Assembly: GCF_018687715.1 (NCBI RefSeq)
Contig: NC_056758.1
Coordinates: forward strand, 3,224,001 to 3,288,000
Reading direction: 5' to 3'
DNA length: 64,000 bases
From: Carya illinoinensis
Lineage: Eukaryota; Streptophyta; Magnoliopsida; Fagales; Juglandaceae
Of this stretch, positions 13,250-25,850 are shown piece by piece. The notes below the pieces were generated by a model that searched no databases, was not told where the DNA came from, and worked only from the letters and a program-made list of their open reading frames with translations. Numbering within the stretch: the first letter of the stretch is position 1; each line of letters opens with the position of its first letter. The position numbers were made by a program, and so were the translations under genes.

Positions 13250-13830
13250 CTCTTCCTCTTCTAAAGACTTAAAGCGGGTCCAGCCTTAACGCACTGCTTG
13301 GCCTCCCTTGCTAAGCACAAGAGCCAACGAGGCGAGTCCAGTCCGAATGTACTGCTCGACCTCCTCTAAAGACTTAGGGTGAGTCTAGGCTTAACAAGCT
13401 GCTCAAGCCCCCTTGCCAAGTGCAAGGACCAACGACGAGAGTCCAACCTAAACGCGCTACTCGACCTCCTATAAAAACTTAGGGCGAGTCCAGGCTTAAC
13501 AACCTCGGGCCCCCTCACCAAGCATAAGGCCAACGAGGTGAGTCTAGCCTGAACATGCTACTTGACCTTCTCTAAAGACTTAGTGCAAGTCTAGCCTTAA
13601 TGCGCTACTCTGCTCCCTCGACGAGCACAAGGGCCAACGATACAAGTCCAACCTAAACACATTGCTAAACTTCCTCTAAGGACTTAGGGCAAGTCCAACC
13701 TTAACACATTGCTCGGCCCCCCTTGCCAAGCGCAAGGGCCAATGAGGCGAGTTGGCCAATGAGGTGAGTCCCGCCTAAACGAACTGCTTAGTCTTTACAA
13801 AGATATAAAGCGAGTCTAGTCTTATAAATT
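13250..13830. repeat. Tandem repeat array, unit about 110 bp
   Basis: About five units share the blocks CTCTAAAGACTTAGGGC, GAGTCCAGCCTTAAC and CCAAGCGCAAGGGCCAACGA. The array lies between the two other arrays of the same element. Boundaries are approximate. Confidence 0.7.
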
Positions 13831-14029
13831 ACTTGACTTCCCTCACGATAGTGAGGATAGCCCAGTCTTACAGACTACTTAACCCTTGTCATGCCAAAAA
13901 AGCAGGTCCAGTCTTTTGATTGCCTGGGTTGTCATCATTTTTATAACAAGTCAATAGGTGGGAAAGGTCAGGGACTGCCCGACCTCCCAAGTGCTTGAAT
14001 AGGCGGGCAAGTCACTTGATCGCTTGACC

Positions 14030-15215
14030 ACCTTCGTACGTACTTTACACAGTCAAGCCCATCTCCCACCATAGCCAAGCTAAGTGCTCGCACTTTGCAC
14101 GGTAGAGTACATCTCTAGCCATAGCTGAGCTACACGCTCACACTCTACGTGATGGAGCCCATCTCCCACCATAACCTATCTAAGCACTCGCACTTTGCAC
14201 GGTGGAGTGCATCTCTCACCATAGCCATGCTATACGCTCGCACTTTATGCAAACAAGTCTATCTCCCGCTCACCTTGCCAAGATGAGCTCCATGCTCAAA
14301 CTTTATGTGGTCGAGTCCATCTCCTGCTCACTTCACCATAGCTGAGCTACATACTTGCACTCTATGCGGTCAAGCCTATCTCCTGCTTACCTCACCATAG
14401 CCGAGCTACGCACTTGCATTTTACATGGTCAAGCCTATCTCCCTCTCACCTCGTGAAGACGAGCCCCGCGCTCACACTCTATGCGGTCGAGTCCATCTCT
14501 CGCTTATCTCACCATAGCCGAGCTATGTGTTCACACTTTACACAGTTGAGTCTATCTCCTGCTTACCACGCCATAGCTGAGCTACACACTCCCACTTTAC
14601 GTGATCAACCCTATCTCCCTCTCATCTTGCCAAGACAAACCCCGCGCTCGAACTCTATGCGGACGAGTCCATCTCCAGCTCACCTTGCCATAGCTAAGCT
14701 ACACCCTTCCACTTTATGTGGTCAAGCCTATCTCCCTCTTATCTTGCTAAGTCGAGCTATGCGCTTGCACTCTACGCGGTCAAGCTTATCTCCCGCTTAT
14801 CTTAGTAAGCTATGATACGCATTTGCACTCTACACAACCGGGCCTATCTCTCGCTTACCTTGCCATAGCCGAGCTTCACGCTCGCATTTTACATGGTCGA
14901 GCCTGTCTCCCTCTCACCTCATGAAGACGAGCCTCACGTTCACACTCTATGTAGTCGAGTCCATCTCCCGCTTATCTCACCATAGCTGAACTATGCGTTC
15001 ACACTTTATGCGATCGAGCCTATCTCTTGCTTACCTCGCCATAATCGAGCTATGCACTCACACTTTATGCGATCGAGCCTATCTCCTGCTCACCTCGCCA
15101 AGACGAGCCCTGCGCTCGCACTCTATGCGGTCGAGTCCATCTCCAACTTACCTTGCCATAGCCTAGCTATACATTCGCACTCTACGTGGTCAAGCTCATC
15201 TCTCACCTAATCTTG
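14030..15215. repeat. Minisatellite array, unit about 60 bp
   Basis: About 19 units repeat the pattern GAGCTACGCACTCGCACTTT, then a short variable part, then GAGTCCATCTCCCGCTCACC. The unit length keeps one frame open for 134 codons at 14414-14815. That frame is a by-product of the repeat and not a gene. The array ends about 170 bp before the right LTR. Confidence 0.8.
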
Positions 15216-15385
15216 CTTTCAAAAATCTTTATTGCTTAACATGAGAGGAGTTAATGAACAGGAACTAGCTCCCAAAATTTATTTCACTGCAGATTGGGGT
15301 GGATCAGTTCAATTTCATATTTTACATTTGAAGATTCTCGAAGTCTTCTTTTTGGAGCAAATTGCCCTTAAGAATAGTGGGCAAC

Positions 15386-16011
15386 TATAAAGGGGTAAAA
15401 TACACCATGCCTAAAATGGATTTTAAAGGCCAGTCCATCAAAGGGTCATCATTAGAAGATAAAAGAAGAGAAAATAAAAGGAGATAGAGAAGGGACAAGG
15501 GAATGCAAGGTGTCAGGGTATCAAGAGAAAAAAAAAAAGGAGGGGACATAAAGGAATGGTAAGATGACCTAAAGCAGAGGGGCAGGAGATAAAAGGCACA
15601 ACATATACGACTTCAGGGCTTTTGGCAAGACTGCTCTAGCAAGGCTCCTTCAACCTCACGACTAGGGTTTCACTAATGAGATCTCTACCAGAAGACAGAT
15701 CTTTGGGATCTATTGTACAGTAAGGATGAGAGACCATAATAGATTGTAAAATAAGCTTATTATAGTGGACTCTCCCCTCCCCGAACCCCCATGGATGTAG
15801 GCTCAGTGCTGAACCACGTAAATATACATGTCTCCCTCCACTTATTTTCCTGCATTTACTGTCATAGATGTACACATGAACATTATACAGCCGCATCGGA
15901 TCACTATTGGGAGGCTCACGCAGCACCGATCCAAACCTGAAACAACTCCAGCGGTGCCGGGATGGATCATTCTCCCTTTTTGGATTTTTGTACCTTTTTT
16001 AGGCATTAACA
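15386..16011 (+). repeat. Right LTR of the large retrotransposon
   Basis: It starts TATAAAGGGGTAAAATAC (TG mutated to TA) and ends AGGCATTAACA. It aligns with 4520-5155 and is followed by the target duplication ATGCA at 16012-16016. Confidence 0.8.
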
Positions 16012-18239
16012 ATGCATATCTAAATATTTCCATAGCTATGAATAGTGCTTCAACATATTTGCAAATGCACTATTCACTCTACACATGTTATTTTATAAAA
16101 AAAATTCTCTCTCCTCCTACTCTCTCTCTCAACACCAACAAGATTATTTTGATTTCTCGAGATCTCCCCACACATTTTTGCTCTTTTCCCTCCCTTTACT
16201 CAAACATAAGCCTTTCTGGAATAAAATACCTGCATAGCTCTCTCTCACAATGGACCTCACAATGGTCAGGTATGATTTTCTCCTTCTACTCTCTATTTCT
16301 TCATTCTCTTTCTTTGGTTGAGTGAACATTTCTTATTTCTCCCTTCCAAAATTCTTGATCATATGAAAGTTTCTAAGGACTCAGTCTCCCACAAGGACAG
16401 TGCATTTCCTCCATCACTTGGACTTAAAAATCACCACTGCTACAGCACTGAGATTGTGTTTTCTATATCCAGTAGCTAGGGTAAATGAAACATTGATCTC
16501 TCTGTTTTGCGTAGGGATTTTTATTACATAGATTTCAGCTTGTTCTAATTGTTTTTTGGATGCTTTGCTTAATCTAGATTAGGGTTTTAATTTTTGAACT
16601 GATTTTAAGGATGAATTCAAGATTTCAATTTTCTAATTTTTGTAAATCGGTCATCTAATTTTTGTAAACATGTAGGATCTTAACAAAGTATTTTATTACT
16701 TTGTCCTCTGGTTTTGCTTCATCTAGATTAGGTTTCAATTTTCTGTTCTTGGTTTTAGATTAGGTTTTTGGTTATGTTGCTCTTATGTATTTGTACTATT
16801 CCATTCAGACATGTGCACTTATGCTACTCTTATGGTCTTATGCTCTTATGTTGTGGATTTTCACCTTATGCCATTAGTATTATGCTGCTGTTAGGATATG
16901 TATAAGGGTGTGTGTGTGCTCTATATTGGTTTTGAGTCTCTTGACCTTTTGGAAAACAAAATGCATACCAAATTTTGAAGGTCACCTTTCCTCTATATTT
17001 GCATGTACTCCAAAATTAAATATTACTCAATAGAATTTCTTTTTTATAAGGATATGATAAATTACATTTGAAACATATTTTTTATGTAAAATATGGAGTA
17101 TTTTTGTTATAGTGTTATAAAATCAAATAGACTAACGGTTGAAATAATCAAAATAGATACTATAATCTTAGCTCATCACCTTTCTCAACTCAAATTCTCA
17201 TTGGCACCTTCTGCCATATAACATCTCTCCTCCACTGATTCAGCTGCTAGGGAAGTTCCAGTGGTAGGTGAAAAAAACAAAAACAATAACAAAAACAAGA
17301 AAAAAGCAAACTACTATGACAAATCTTGTAACTTGTTATTTCCTACAACATTGCTCTTAAAGTTACCTAGTTGTTCTTTTGCTTAAAGGGCCTCCTTTCA
17401 TTCTGTCATCACAAGGCCTTTGTAAAGCAAAGGGTCATTTACCATATGATAAATCAGCTTTATTTCCATTTGGACATCATTGGCTCTCTTAATATATATA
17501 TATATATATATATAATTAAGCTTCCAATCTTTTCTTAACAACTTGGGATATGAATATTGTTGTACTCTAATGTTTCTGAATTGGTTCTATACTGGGATAT
17601 AGGATAATTAAACTAGAATAATTTTTCATTCTCTTCTTATGGTTCCCAAATGGTTTTGAATTGTTTATAATTAATGTTTTTGTTCTTTAAAACATCCCTT
17701 TCGAACTTGATGCATCTAAAGCATGAAATGGGTGTATGCATCTAAATTTTATGCTTTCAATTTTCTATGTGGCCTATTTTGATTGATTTTTTCTTGTTGT
17801 GTACCATTGATTTTGGGTCATCTAGTATTTGGAAACTATTTGGCATGCTTTAATTGGCTGGGACTTGCTATTAGGAAACCTTTTTTAATCTTGTGTTTTA
17901 ATTGGTCCTCTATTTTGAATTGAGGTTTTTTAATTGCTGTTTTGAAAATGTTTGATAGTAATTTGCTTTTGGTTTTGCTATTCCTCTATTATAATGTGTT
18001 GTTTTAATTGCCAATGTGACTTTGAGTAATATAATGGTACTATTGAAGGATGAGCAGTTTGTCCTACAATACAGAGGTACTATTTTATGTATTGCTTTAA
18101 TTGGCAATGTGACTATGAGCAATACAATGGTACTAATTAATGTGTTGTTTTAGTAACAATTTGTCCTTCAATATTTTGTTGAAGGACGAACACTTTAATT
18201 GATAAGGGTCCCTTTTTTACCACACTGTTGGAAAGTGGT
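16012..18239. other. AT-rich stretch, possible interior of a decayed Harbinger-type element
   Basis: The stretch holds CT-rich sequence at 16080-16320, an (AT)n microsatellite at about 17493-17513 and two imperfect copies of a 60-bp segment around GCCAATGTGACTTTGAGTAA at 18000-18150. No transposase is seen. It may be the upstream part of the element that carries the accessory gene at 18240-19285. Confidence 0.4.
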
Positions 18240-19285
18240 GAAAGTGGTATTAACAAATCCCTATGGATAGGGCAAATGTTGATGTTCAAGTGACACAACC
18301 TCAATGGAAAACAAGGGGTACCTAAACAAAAGTTTCAGTGGGGTATGTCATTTACTATAGAGGAAGATACTCTTCTCATTTTAGCTTGACTTAATATTTG
18401 TATAGACTCCATGTAGGGGACTCACCATACCTTCACACAATTGTGGAGTATAATTTTTTATTACTACAACACCTATAAAAAGCCTAACAATCAAGAATAG
18501 TTTGTATCCTCTTTGACCAATCGGTGGTCAAGCATTAAAAAAAGTGTCAATAAATTTTCTGGTTTTATAATCGAAGTTGAAGAAATGCATCCAAGCGGTG
18601 TCACTATGCTAGACAACGTGTAATGGTTTTTTCAATGTTTTATTGTTGTAATTATTAAGTATTTGCAATGATAGACCGTACTAATTGTTCTACTATTTTA
18701 TAGATTGATAAGGCAAAACTTTTATATCGAGAGACCCAAAAAACAACTTTAACATTGAACATTGTTTCAATATTTTGAAGCACCAATCAAATGGCATGTT
18801 CACATGGAACTCATAAAAAAGAAAAAGACAATGTACCACTTTAAGGTATTACTCCAAATTCAATACGATTAGGGGAAGACATGGAAAATATGCTCATGGA
18901 TTGTGGGAGGCCTCCAGGCAAGAAGGATGAAAAAGAAAGAGAGAAACAAAGAAAATGTAAGAAAAGACAAGTTAATGGTTTTAATGAGACCTTAAGGCAC
19001 ATGAAAGATGATAGAAAGACTTGTATAATGGAGAGAAAAGAAACAATAATGAAGTTTAACAATGATAGATCTGAGTTACTACTTCTTAAGAAGAGAAAAC
19101 TTAAGATGGAAATTAAGGCCGAGAAAGATAGATATGAATTAATAGCTATAAAGAAGAGGAAAACTGATATAGAAACTATGAAATTGGATATTGATTCCAT
19201 AAATTCTATGCAGCAAGAGTATTTCCATAATTTTCAAATGGAAATCAATAAGATACAAAAGAATAAGGTCATATCTCGTACATAG
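18240..19285 (+). pseudogene. Broken Myb/SANT-like accessory gene of a PIF/Harbinger-type element
   Basis: The first part (18330-18800) reads in one frame, with stops, as a trihelix/Myb-like domain. Recognisable pieces are FTIEEDTLL, a TNRWSSIKKSVNKF segment and VEEMHPSGVTMLDN. The last part (18881-19285) is an open 134-codon frame rich in Lys, Glu and Arg that resembles the C-terminal region called NAM-associated in plant annotations. Plant proteins with this layout are often labelled glutathione S-transferase T3-like and accompany Harbinger elements. An intron-like gap lies at 18617-18702. In-frame stops in the first half make it a pseudogene. The matching DDE transposase is not in the window. 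Confidence 0.55.
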
Positions 19286-20079
19286 ATGTATGCTTGGTTT
19301 TGGGTGCTTTTGTAATTGTTTTTTACTGTGTGCTGACATGTTTTGGGTATTTTTATTGTACTGCCAGTTGCTATCAATTTTGTTGGTGGTTGGTTGTTAG
19401 TGGTTTCGATTGGGTGAATTGCTGGTGGAGTTGCTACTTGCTGGTGGTGGAGTTGCTGATATTTTGTTGCTAGTTGCTGGTTACATTTTCATTCTTGGTT
19501 TCAATTTGCTCTTTGGAAATTTATGGATCTTACTTATATCAGTTATAGTAACATGTAATGTAACGAAATGGCTATGATTTTGGTGCTAGCCATTTGTATT
19601 CTAAACAAATTGGAAGAATTTGTATTAAGTGTATGAATTTATATCAAAATCAATTTTGTGGAATTTGTATTAAGTTGATTTTGATACATTGAATTTGTAT
19701 TAAGTTGATGATACAAAGTGTTTTTGAGCACTTGTTAATATTTTGGTGTATATATAAAATTGATGATTTTGATATATGAAGTTGGTAATATTTCGATACA
19801 TGAAATTGGTGTTTTTGAGCATAGGTTAAAGGATGGAATTTGTAGTGGGTGCTAATTGCAAGATATAATAATAAAAATAATAATAATAATTAATTTTAGG
19901 AAATAATAATAATTTATTATTATTATGGCTTAAAGATGCATAATCCAATGTGGGAGTTATTCTTGAATGGCAAAATAAATCTCCAAAATATGTGATTTTG
20001 CATATGCATATAGATAAACGAATGCTAATGCTCTAAAAGAACTTCTCTACACACTCACATGGGACATATCTACATTCAC
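19286..20079. other. AT-rich stretch, nothing recognised
   Basis: It contains short repeats of GTTGATGATAC type and an AATAAT microsatellite near 19865-19925. No coding sequence or element end could be fixed. Confidence 0.4.
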
Positions 20080-23000
20080 TAATTGGGACTCTCTCCAAAT
20101 TTTTACATGGATCTTATCTTCAACTTCTTCTTGACTGTATTTCCTCTATTATTATTGATAGTTGCCATATTATCTAGATTCTCAATCTCTAGAAAATCAA
20201 TCACCCTAATTCTAGGAATTTGTCTAATTTGTATAATTAGTCTACTTACCTTTTATACATGTTTCCATAATTAGTCTCCTGTACATCTATATATTTGTAA
20301 AGTGATACACAAATGAATATACAGTTCTGAATGAAAATCACTCTCCCTCTCAGTTTTTAACATGGTATCAGCCTAACCGATCCCTACCCCCTACCAATAT
20401 GGCCAACTCCTTGCTTACCTTACTCGCGTCATCGTTCTCTACCACCTCCCCGAATTCTTTAGCCTATGTTGTCTGTAACGCACTTTCCCTTTCCTCCTCT
20501 AATTTTTTTTTTTTTCGATCAGCACCACCACTAGGTGGTGGAAAATGGCGCAAGCCACCATATGTGCTACCGGCGTGATGCCTTTGCCAACCTGAGGAGT
20601 ATTGTCTCCAAGCACAACATGCAACTCCCTAAAGGCCAAGTTGTTCCCGTTGAAGGGATGGGAACCGATGTTCGCTCAGCCTCTCTCATATTACATAATG
20701 TCTATTTTGTCCCTAATTTCTCTTTTAACCTTTTGTCAGTTTCTCAAATTAAGCTTCATAATTTTTGTGTCATTTTATTCTCATCTAATACTTGTTTATT
20801 TTAGGACCCATAATCGAAGAGGCGGATTGGAGCAGGTGATCTTTGCAATGGGCTCTACATGTACCGGCCTGAATCTTCTCTCGCTTTAGCTATTCAATCT
20901 ACTGCCAATAAAACCTTATGGCATAAACGTCTAGGTCATCCTTCCACTTTTATTATTCACAATCTTTCTAATTCTCATTGTATTTTCTCTGATTGTGATG
21001 TTTATGCTCGATTTAAACACACAAGATTACATTTTTCTATTCTAGCAAATAAAAGTGTTTCTCCTTTTAATCACATTTTTTGTGATATTTGGGGTCATAC
21101 TTCTTCTCTGTGTGGGGCTCATTATTTCCTCACAAATCGATGATTTTTCTCGCACTACTTGGATATATCTTATACATTTTAAATTTGAAGCTTTTACACA
21201 TTTAACGTATTTTTTTGCTCTTGTCCAAAATCAGTTTAATACTACTGTTAAAATTATTCGCACTGATAATGGACAAGAATTTCTTTCTCATCAATTTCAA
21301 ACATATCTTCAAACTCATGGCATCATTCATGAACGTACTTGTGTTGAAACTCTACAACAAAATGGCTTGAGAAACTAAACATAGGCACCTTCAAAATGTT
21401 GTCCATAGTCTCTGTTTCCAAACACATCTACCTCTAAAATTTTAGGGAGATTGTGTCCTCACCACTGCATATCTCCCTTTTGAAGTTCTTTTCAATAAAA
21501 CACCTAACTATGATCACCTTCGAGTATTCGGGTGTCTTTGCTATGCACAACAACCAAGTGCCACTAAATGTGTTTTTCTTGGCTATCCAGCACTCATAAA
21601 GCATTCAAACTCTACAATCTCAACACTAAATCCATCTTTTACTCTTGTGATGTCACCTTCCATGGACACCACTTCCCTTTCCAACATATTCCTACTTACT
21701 CTCCTTCTCATATTGTCCTTCCACTGCCTGTCCCTGAACCACCTATACCACCTCCTCCATCTCCAACGACTCCTTCTCCCGACTCACCTGAGCCTCCTCT
21801 CTCGTCACCTCTGTCTCCTCTTATCTCTCGTCCCCACCGCACCATCACTAGGCCTGCTTATCTTCATGACTACATTTGTTCTACACTCCACATGGAGCTC
21901 ATGACATCTTAACCTGCTACATAGGCCTCAGGTACTGCTCACCCTATATTTCATTTTCTTTCATATTCTCGTTTTTGGCCATCTCATCTCATTTTTTTAA
22001 CTACCCTAACCACTTGTGTTGATCTCTCCTGTTATTCTAATGTTATTCGCCACTCTCATTGGCATGAAGTAATGTCTGCTGAAATTCGTGCTTTGGAAAA
22101 TAACTCCACTTGGACTCTTGAGACACTTCCCGCTAACAAAAAAATCCATTGATTGTAAATGGATTTTCAAAACTAAGCTCAAGGCTAATGGCTCCATTGA
22201 AAGGTACAAAGTTCGACTGGTTGCCAAGGGTTACACTCAAGTTAAAGGCATTGACTATCATGAGACATTTGCACCGATTTCCAAAATGACCACTGTTCAT
22301 TGCTTATTGGTGGTTGCTGCTGCCAAATATTAGGTCATTTATCAACTCGACGTCAACAATGCCTTCTTACACGGCAACCTTGATGAAGAAGTCTTCATGA
22401 CACCACCTCCTGGATATTGCATAAGGGGGAGACCTGTGTCTTTCGGCTCCGAAAATCTCTCAATGGCCTCAAACAAGCCTCCCGCAACTAATTTTTTAAA
22501 CTAACCTTTGTGCTTCTTGATGCAGGTTTCCATCAGTCTCAGGCCGATCATTCTTTATTTACTCTTGTCACCTCCACCTCCATTACTCTTGTTCTTGTTT
22601 ATGTTGATGATATCTTGGTTGTTGGTAATGATATCTCACAAATCGAGGTTTTCAAAAGACTCCTCTCCACCCATTTCTAAACTAAAGATCTTGGTTATTT
22701 GAAATATTTTCTCAGACTTGAAGTTACTCACTCTCACAAATGTATCTTTCTCAATCAGCGCAAATATGCTCTTGATATTCTTTCCAATAGTGGATAACTC
22801 AGTGACCAAACTGCCCCTTTTCCTATGGAACAACACTTGAAACTTAGCACTAAAGAAAGAGATCTCCTCAATGTTCCTTGCACTTACAAACGCGTAGTTA
22901 GATGACTCATCTATTTAACCATCACCCGACCTGACATTGTCTATGCAGTCAATATTCTCAATCAGTTCATGCATGCTCCTCAGGTTCCTCACATGACTAC

Positions 23001-23560
23001 CGCTACTCGTATTTTTCGTTACATCAAAGGTAGTCCAGGACAAGGCATTTTCTTCTCTTCCTCTAGCAGTATGCATGTCACAACATACACTGATTCTAAT
23101 TGGGCCAGCTGTTCACCACCTCCTGTTCCACCACCCCATATTTCATTCAATTAGGGACCAGTCCAATCTCATGGGGTACAAAGAAACAGACTACAGTAGC
23201 AAGGTCTTCCACTGAAGCTGAATATCGAGCTACGGCCGTCAACACCTGTGAACTCACCTAGTTGAAGCAACTTCTCACTGATCTTGGAATTTCTCATCCC
23301 GAGTCCTTCACCTTATATTGTGACAATCAATCTGCTCTCTACATTGTGCACAACCCAGTATTCAATGAGTCTACTAAACACATTGAGATTGATTGTCACA
23401 TTGTTCGTGATAAAATTCACTCTGGCCTCCTTACAGTCATTCATACTTCTTTCACTGAACAAGTTGACGATATCTTCCCCAAAGCCTTAGGATGGGAACT
23501 TTTTCATCATTTTACACGCAACTTGGGCATTACAGATCTCCATGCACCAACTTGAGATGG
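20080..23560 (+). mobile_element. Decayed Ty1/Copia retrotransposon
   Basis: A tRNA-Met-type primer site, TGGTATCAGCCTAA, lies at about 20362. It is preceded by sequence resembling the end of an LTR and followed by a short gag start and the rest of a Copia polyprotein to 23555. I could not find a matching second LTR after 23560, so the element is probably truncated at one or both ends. Confidence 0.75.
20535..23555 (+). pseudogene. Broken Copia polyprotein (protease, integrase, RT, RNase H)
   Basis: Pieces in shifting frames appear in the normal Copia order. The protease core ENGASHHM is at 20540, followed by integrase parts (HKRLGHPS near 20926 and CDIWGH near 21082). A proline-rich linker comes next at 21720-21840. 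Reverse transcriptase follows, with [15 protein letters not shown] text near 22205, [12 protein letters not shown] near 22340 and YVDDILVVGND near 22597. RNase H closes it, with TLYCDNQSALY near 23310. Most of gag is missing between about 20470 and 20535. Many stops and frameshifts show long inactivity. It differs clearly from the young Copia element at 56398-61338. Confidence 0.85.
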
Positions 23561-24248
23561 AGTATTAACAGTTGCTATATATTGACAGAAAAGAATGTGT
23601 CTCAATATGCCCATGCAAACTAAATGAAATTATTGACTTTGAGTTTGGAATCAGAATTTCAATATGGATAAGGACATTCTCCAAAATAGAAGAAATGAGA
23701 ACACTCATAATCATGATATGGTCTTGTAAGGACCATTGAGAGTATGCCGGATTGGGTACAACAGAAAAAGCAAAGCGAGACAAGGTGTACTGCATAATCA
23801 TCTAAGGAGGACAGGAGTTGTCTTATTGACTAACCAAAGATCTATTGTCCCCTTATATACGGTTACAGCTTGAGCTGTTAAGAAAAGTTAGTTATTATTG
23901 ATTGGGAGAGCTAACAAAATTATCAAAATTTAGGTTCCTTTAAATAAGGTTACAACTCTTACCTTGCATTCATGTCCGATGAGGAAGTTTAATTTCTCCA
24001 TCCATAGATCTGGCCACATATTTTGCTTAGGCTAAACATAAAAGTGCTATAGCCATAAAAAAAATGTCATGAAAGTTAAATTACAAATTGATGTGACTAC
24101 ATTTGATACGTCAGATCTATTTTATAGGAAAAGTAACTTTATAATATGATTAAAGACATATTAGTTTATGAGTTTAGTTTTATAAAAATTTTTGTGACTA
24201 AAGCATTTCTCAATTAAATATTTTTTCTAATAGACTACTTCCTTTTTG
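23561..24248. other. Intergenic stretch, nothing recognised
   Basis: No conserved ORF, RNA gene or repeat boundary is visible. Part of it may be the remains of the right LTR of the decayed Copia element. Confidence 0.4.
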
Positions 24249-25289
24249 TTGGTGTGGCAATTCAAATTAGCAAGTCGTGTTCATATAGTGTCAAGTTATG
24301 GACAAATTCAACTATATGGATTAACCTAAATATCACTTGTTCAGTTAAACCGGTCAGACTTGTTAAACCCTAATAAGGCTCATTTAAATAAGAGATAATA
24401 TGATACGACTCGTTTTGACCTATTTAATAATTAATTATAAATGAGTCAATACGATACAACTCATTTCAATTTATTTTATGTAAATAAGTTGGCTTAATTC
24501 ATATAGTCCATTTAATCTAATTAACATAATTTCACATAAAAGTTAAAATATATATTTATTAGTAACCATAATATCTAAAAAAAGCAATGAGGGCACGTTT
24601 GCTTAACAAGATGAGATGAGAAAATTTCTCACAATTTTCTTTCCAAACATCACTCAAACACAAGACACATTTCTATTTAAAATCTTCAATTGTTTTTATT
24701 TAATCATTACCTATACATTACAATTTTTAAACATTTTAAAACAAAACACAAAAATCAATACAATCTTTTAAAATTTGAAATAAAAATGATATTAATAAAT
24801 TATTTTTAAACAATTTTTTAATTTTATAATATTTTTATTCAACTTTTTCTCTTTTATTTTTCAAAACTTAATAAAACACTTTAAATCAAATCATTTTACT
24901 ACTATTCATTGAATTTTGAGATATGCCATGTGTCCAAACGAGCATAGCTAAGACTACCTATTAATTCAAAAAATATCTTTATTTTTCAAATTCTAACTTA
25001 TAATAAAACCAATATTACAAACTCAACAACAATAAATATAAGTATGGGCCTAAAATTACAACCACAAAAATAGAAACATAAACATATTGAGAAATATTAA
25101 TATTATAATTCAACAATAATAAAATTTTTAAAATATTTACATGGTTATTGCGGATTGACCCATTTATTAATTTTCTTTTAACGGGTCAATCTATTTTGGC
25201 TCGAACTTATTTATATCAAACTCAACTCCGATAATTTTGTATCGTGTTCGTGTTAAATTTACGGGTAGTATCACATATTATCACCCCTA
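24249..25289. mobile_element. hAT-type non-autonomous element with a nested MITE
   Basis: The left end reads GTGTGGCAATTCAAATTAGC and the right end TATTATCACCCCTA. Between them are motifs of the AACGGGTCAAT and CGTGTTCGTG type shared with 1-468 and 46374-46800. A MITE is nested at about 24594-24946. No target duplication is clear. Confidence 0.55.
24594..24946. mobile_element. Tourist/Harbinger-like MITE
   Basis: The left end GGCACGTTTGCTTAAC is matched in inverted form by GTGTCCAAACGAGC on the right. Inside the left end is AAGATGAGATGAG. Related copies or fragments are at 25600-25755, 47150-47345 and 62280-62540. Confidence 0.6.
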
Positions 25290-25599
25290 TCCAGCTAGCC
25301 AAGTTCTTACAATTAATATATTTGATGCTATTCAAATCCTTTTTTGCTATTAAGAAATGCTAAAGAAAAATATTTTATCTAAAAAATATTTTATCTAAAA
25401 TTAAATTTTTCCAATTTTTAGTATTTTTCAATGAATATTATATCCCCATATAATTGACTGTACTTCAGAAAGTACGTATATATCACCTTATATAAATTAA
25501 TCGAGGATAAAGCTACCCTCATATATATATATATATATAAAAATTAAAACTGGCCAACTATTGCATGCCCCCTAATATTTAATTAGGCTACATCTAGAT

Positions 25600-25755
25600 G
25601 TTGAGTTAAATTGAATTGAGTTGAGATAAAAGTTAAAAATTAAATAAAATATTATTATAATATTATTATTATTTTAAAATTTAAAAAAGTTGAATTTTTT
25701 ATTATATTTTGTGTTGAAATCTTTAAAAAATATAATAATCAGATAAAATGAGTTG
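25600..25755. mobile_element. MITE fragment of the GAGATGAG family
   Basis: It contains TTGAGTTGAGATAAAAGTTA followed by AATATTATTATAATATT repeats and a second GAGTTGAAG at the right, as in the copies at 24594 and 62280. Confidence 0.5.
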
Positions 25756-25850
25756 AAGTTGTGGGATGAAGATCCAAACTGGATTCGACCTCTCCATTAC
25801 TGTACTGCAACAATATATGCACTTGATTCCATGCATCCCGATAAATATTT

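Larger units (their letters stand above)
4520..16011 (+). mobile_element. Large old LTR retrotransposon derivative (LARD-like, possibly Tat/Gypsy)
   Basis: Two direct LTRs (4520-5155 and 15386-16011) flank about 10.2 kb, and the 5-bp duplication ATGCA lies on both sides (4515-4519 and 16012-16016). A GGCGCCGTCTATGGG stretch, of the kind found at plant Gypsy primer-binding sites, follows the left LTR. The LTRs differ at many positions (about 80% identity by eye), so the insertion is old. I find no gag, protease, reverse transcriptase or integrase motifs. Three tandem-repeat arrays fill the right third, where Tat-lineage elements have their hypervariable 3' untranslated region. Lineage is inferred from this layout and is not proven. 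Confidence 0.8.

Noticed and set aside
14414..14815. 134-codon open frame
   Set aside because: It is a by-product of a 60-bp tandem repeat; its residues follow the repeat period and no family is recognised.
18881..19285. Stand-alone host gene with a coiled coil
   Set aside because: Its position after a broken Myb-like part and its composition fit the C-terminal part of a Harbinger accessory gene better.
20859..21378. Viral-type integrase gene
   Set aside because: The order of protease, integrase, RT and RNase H and the tRNA-Met primer site identify a decayed Copia retrotransposon, not a virus.
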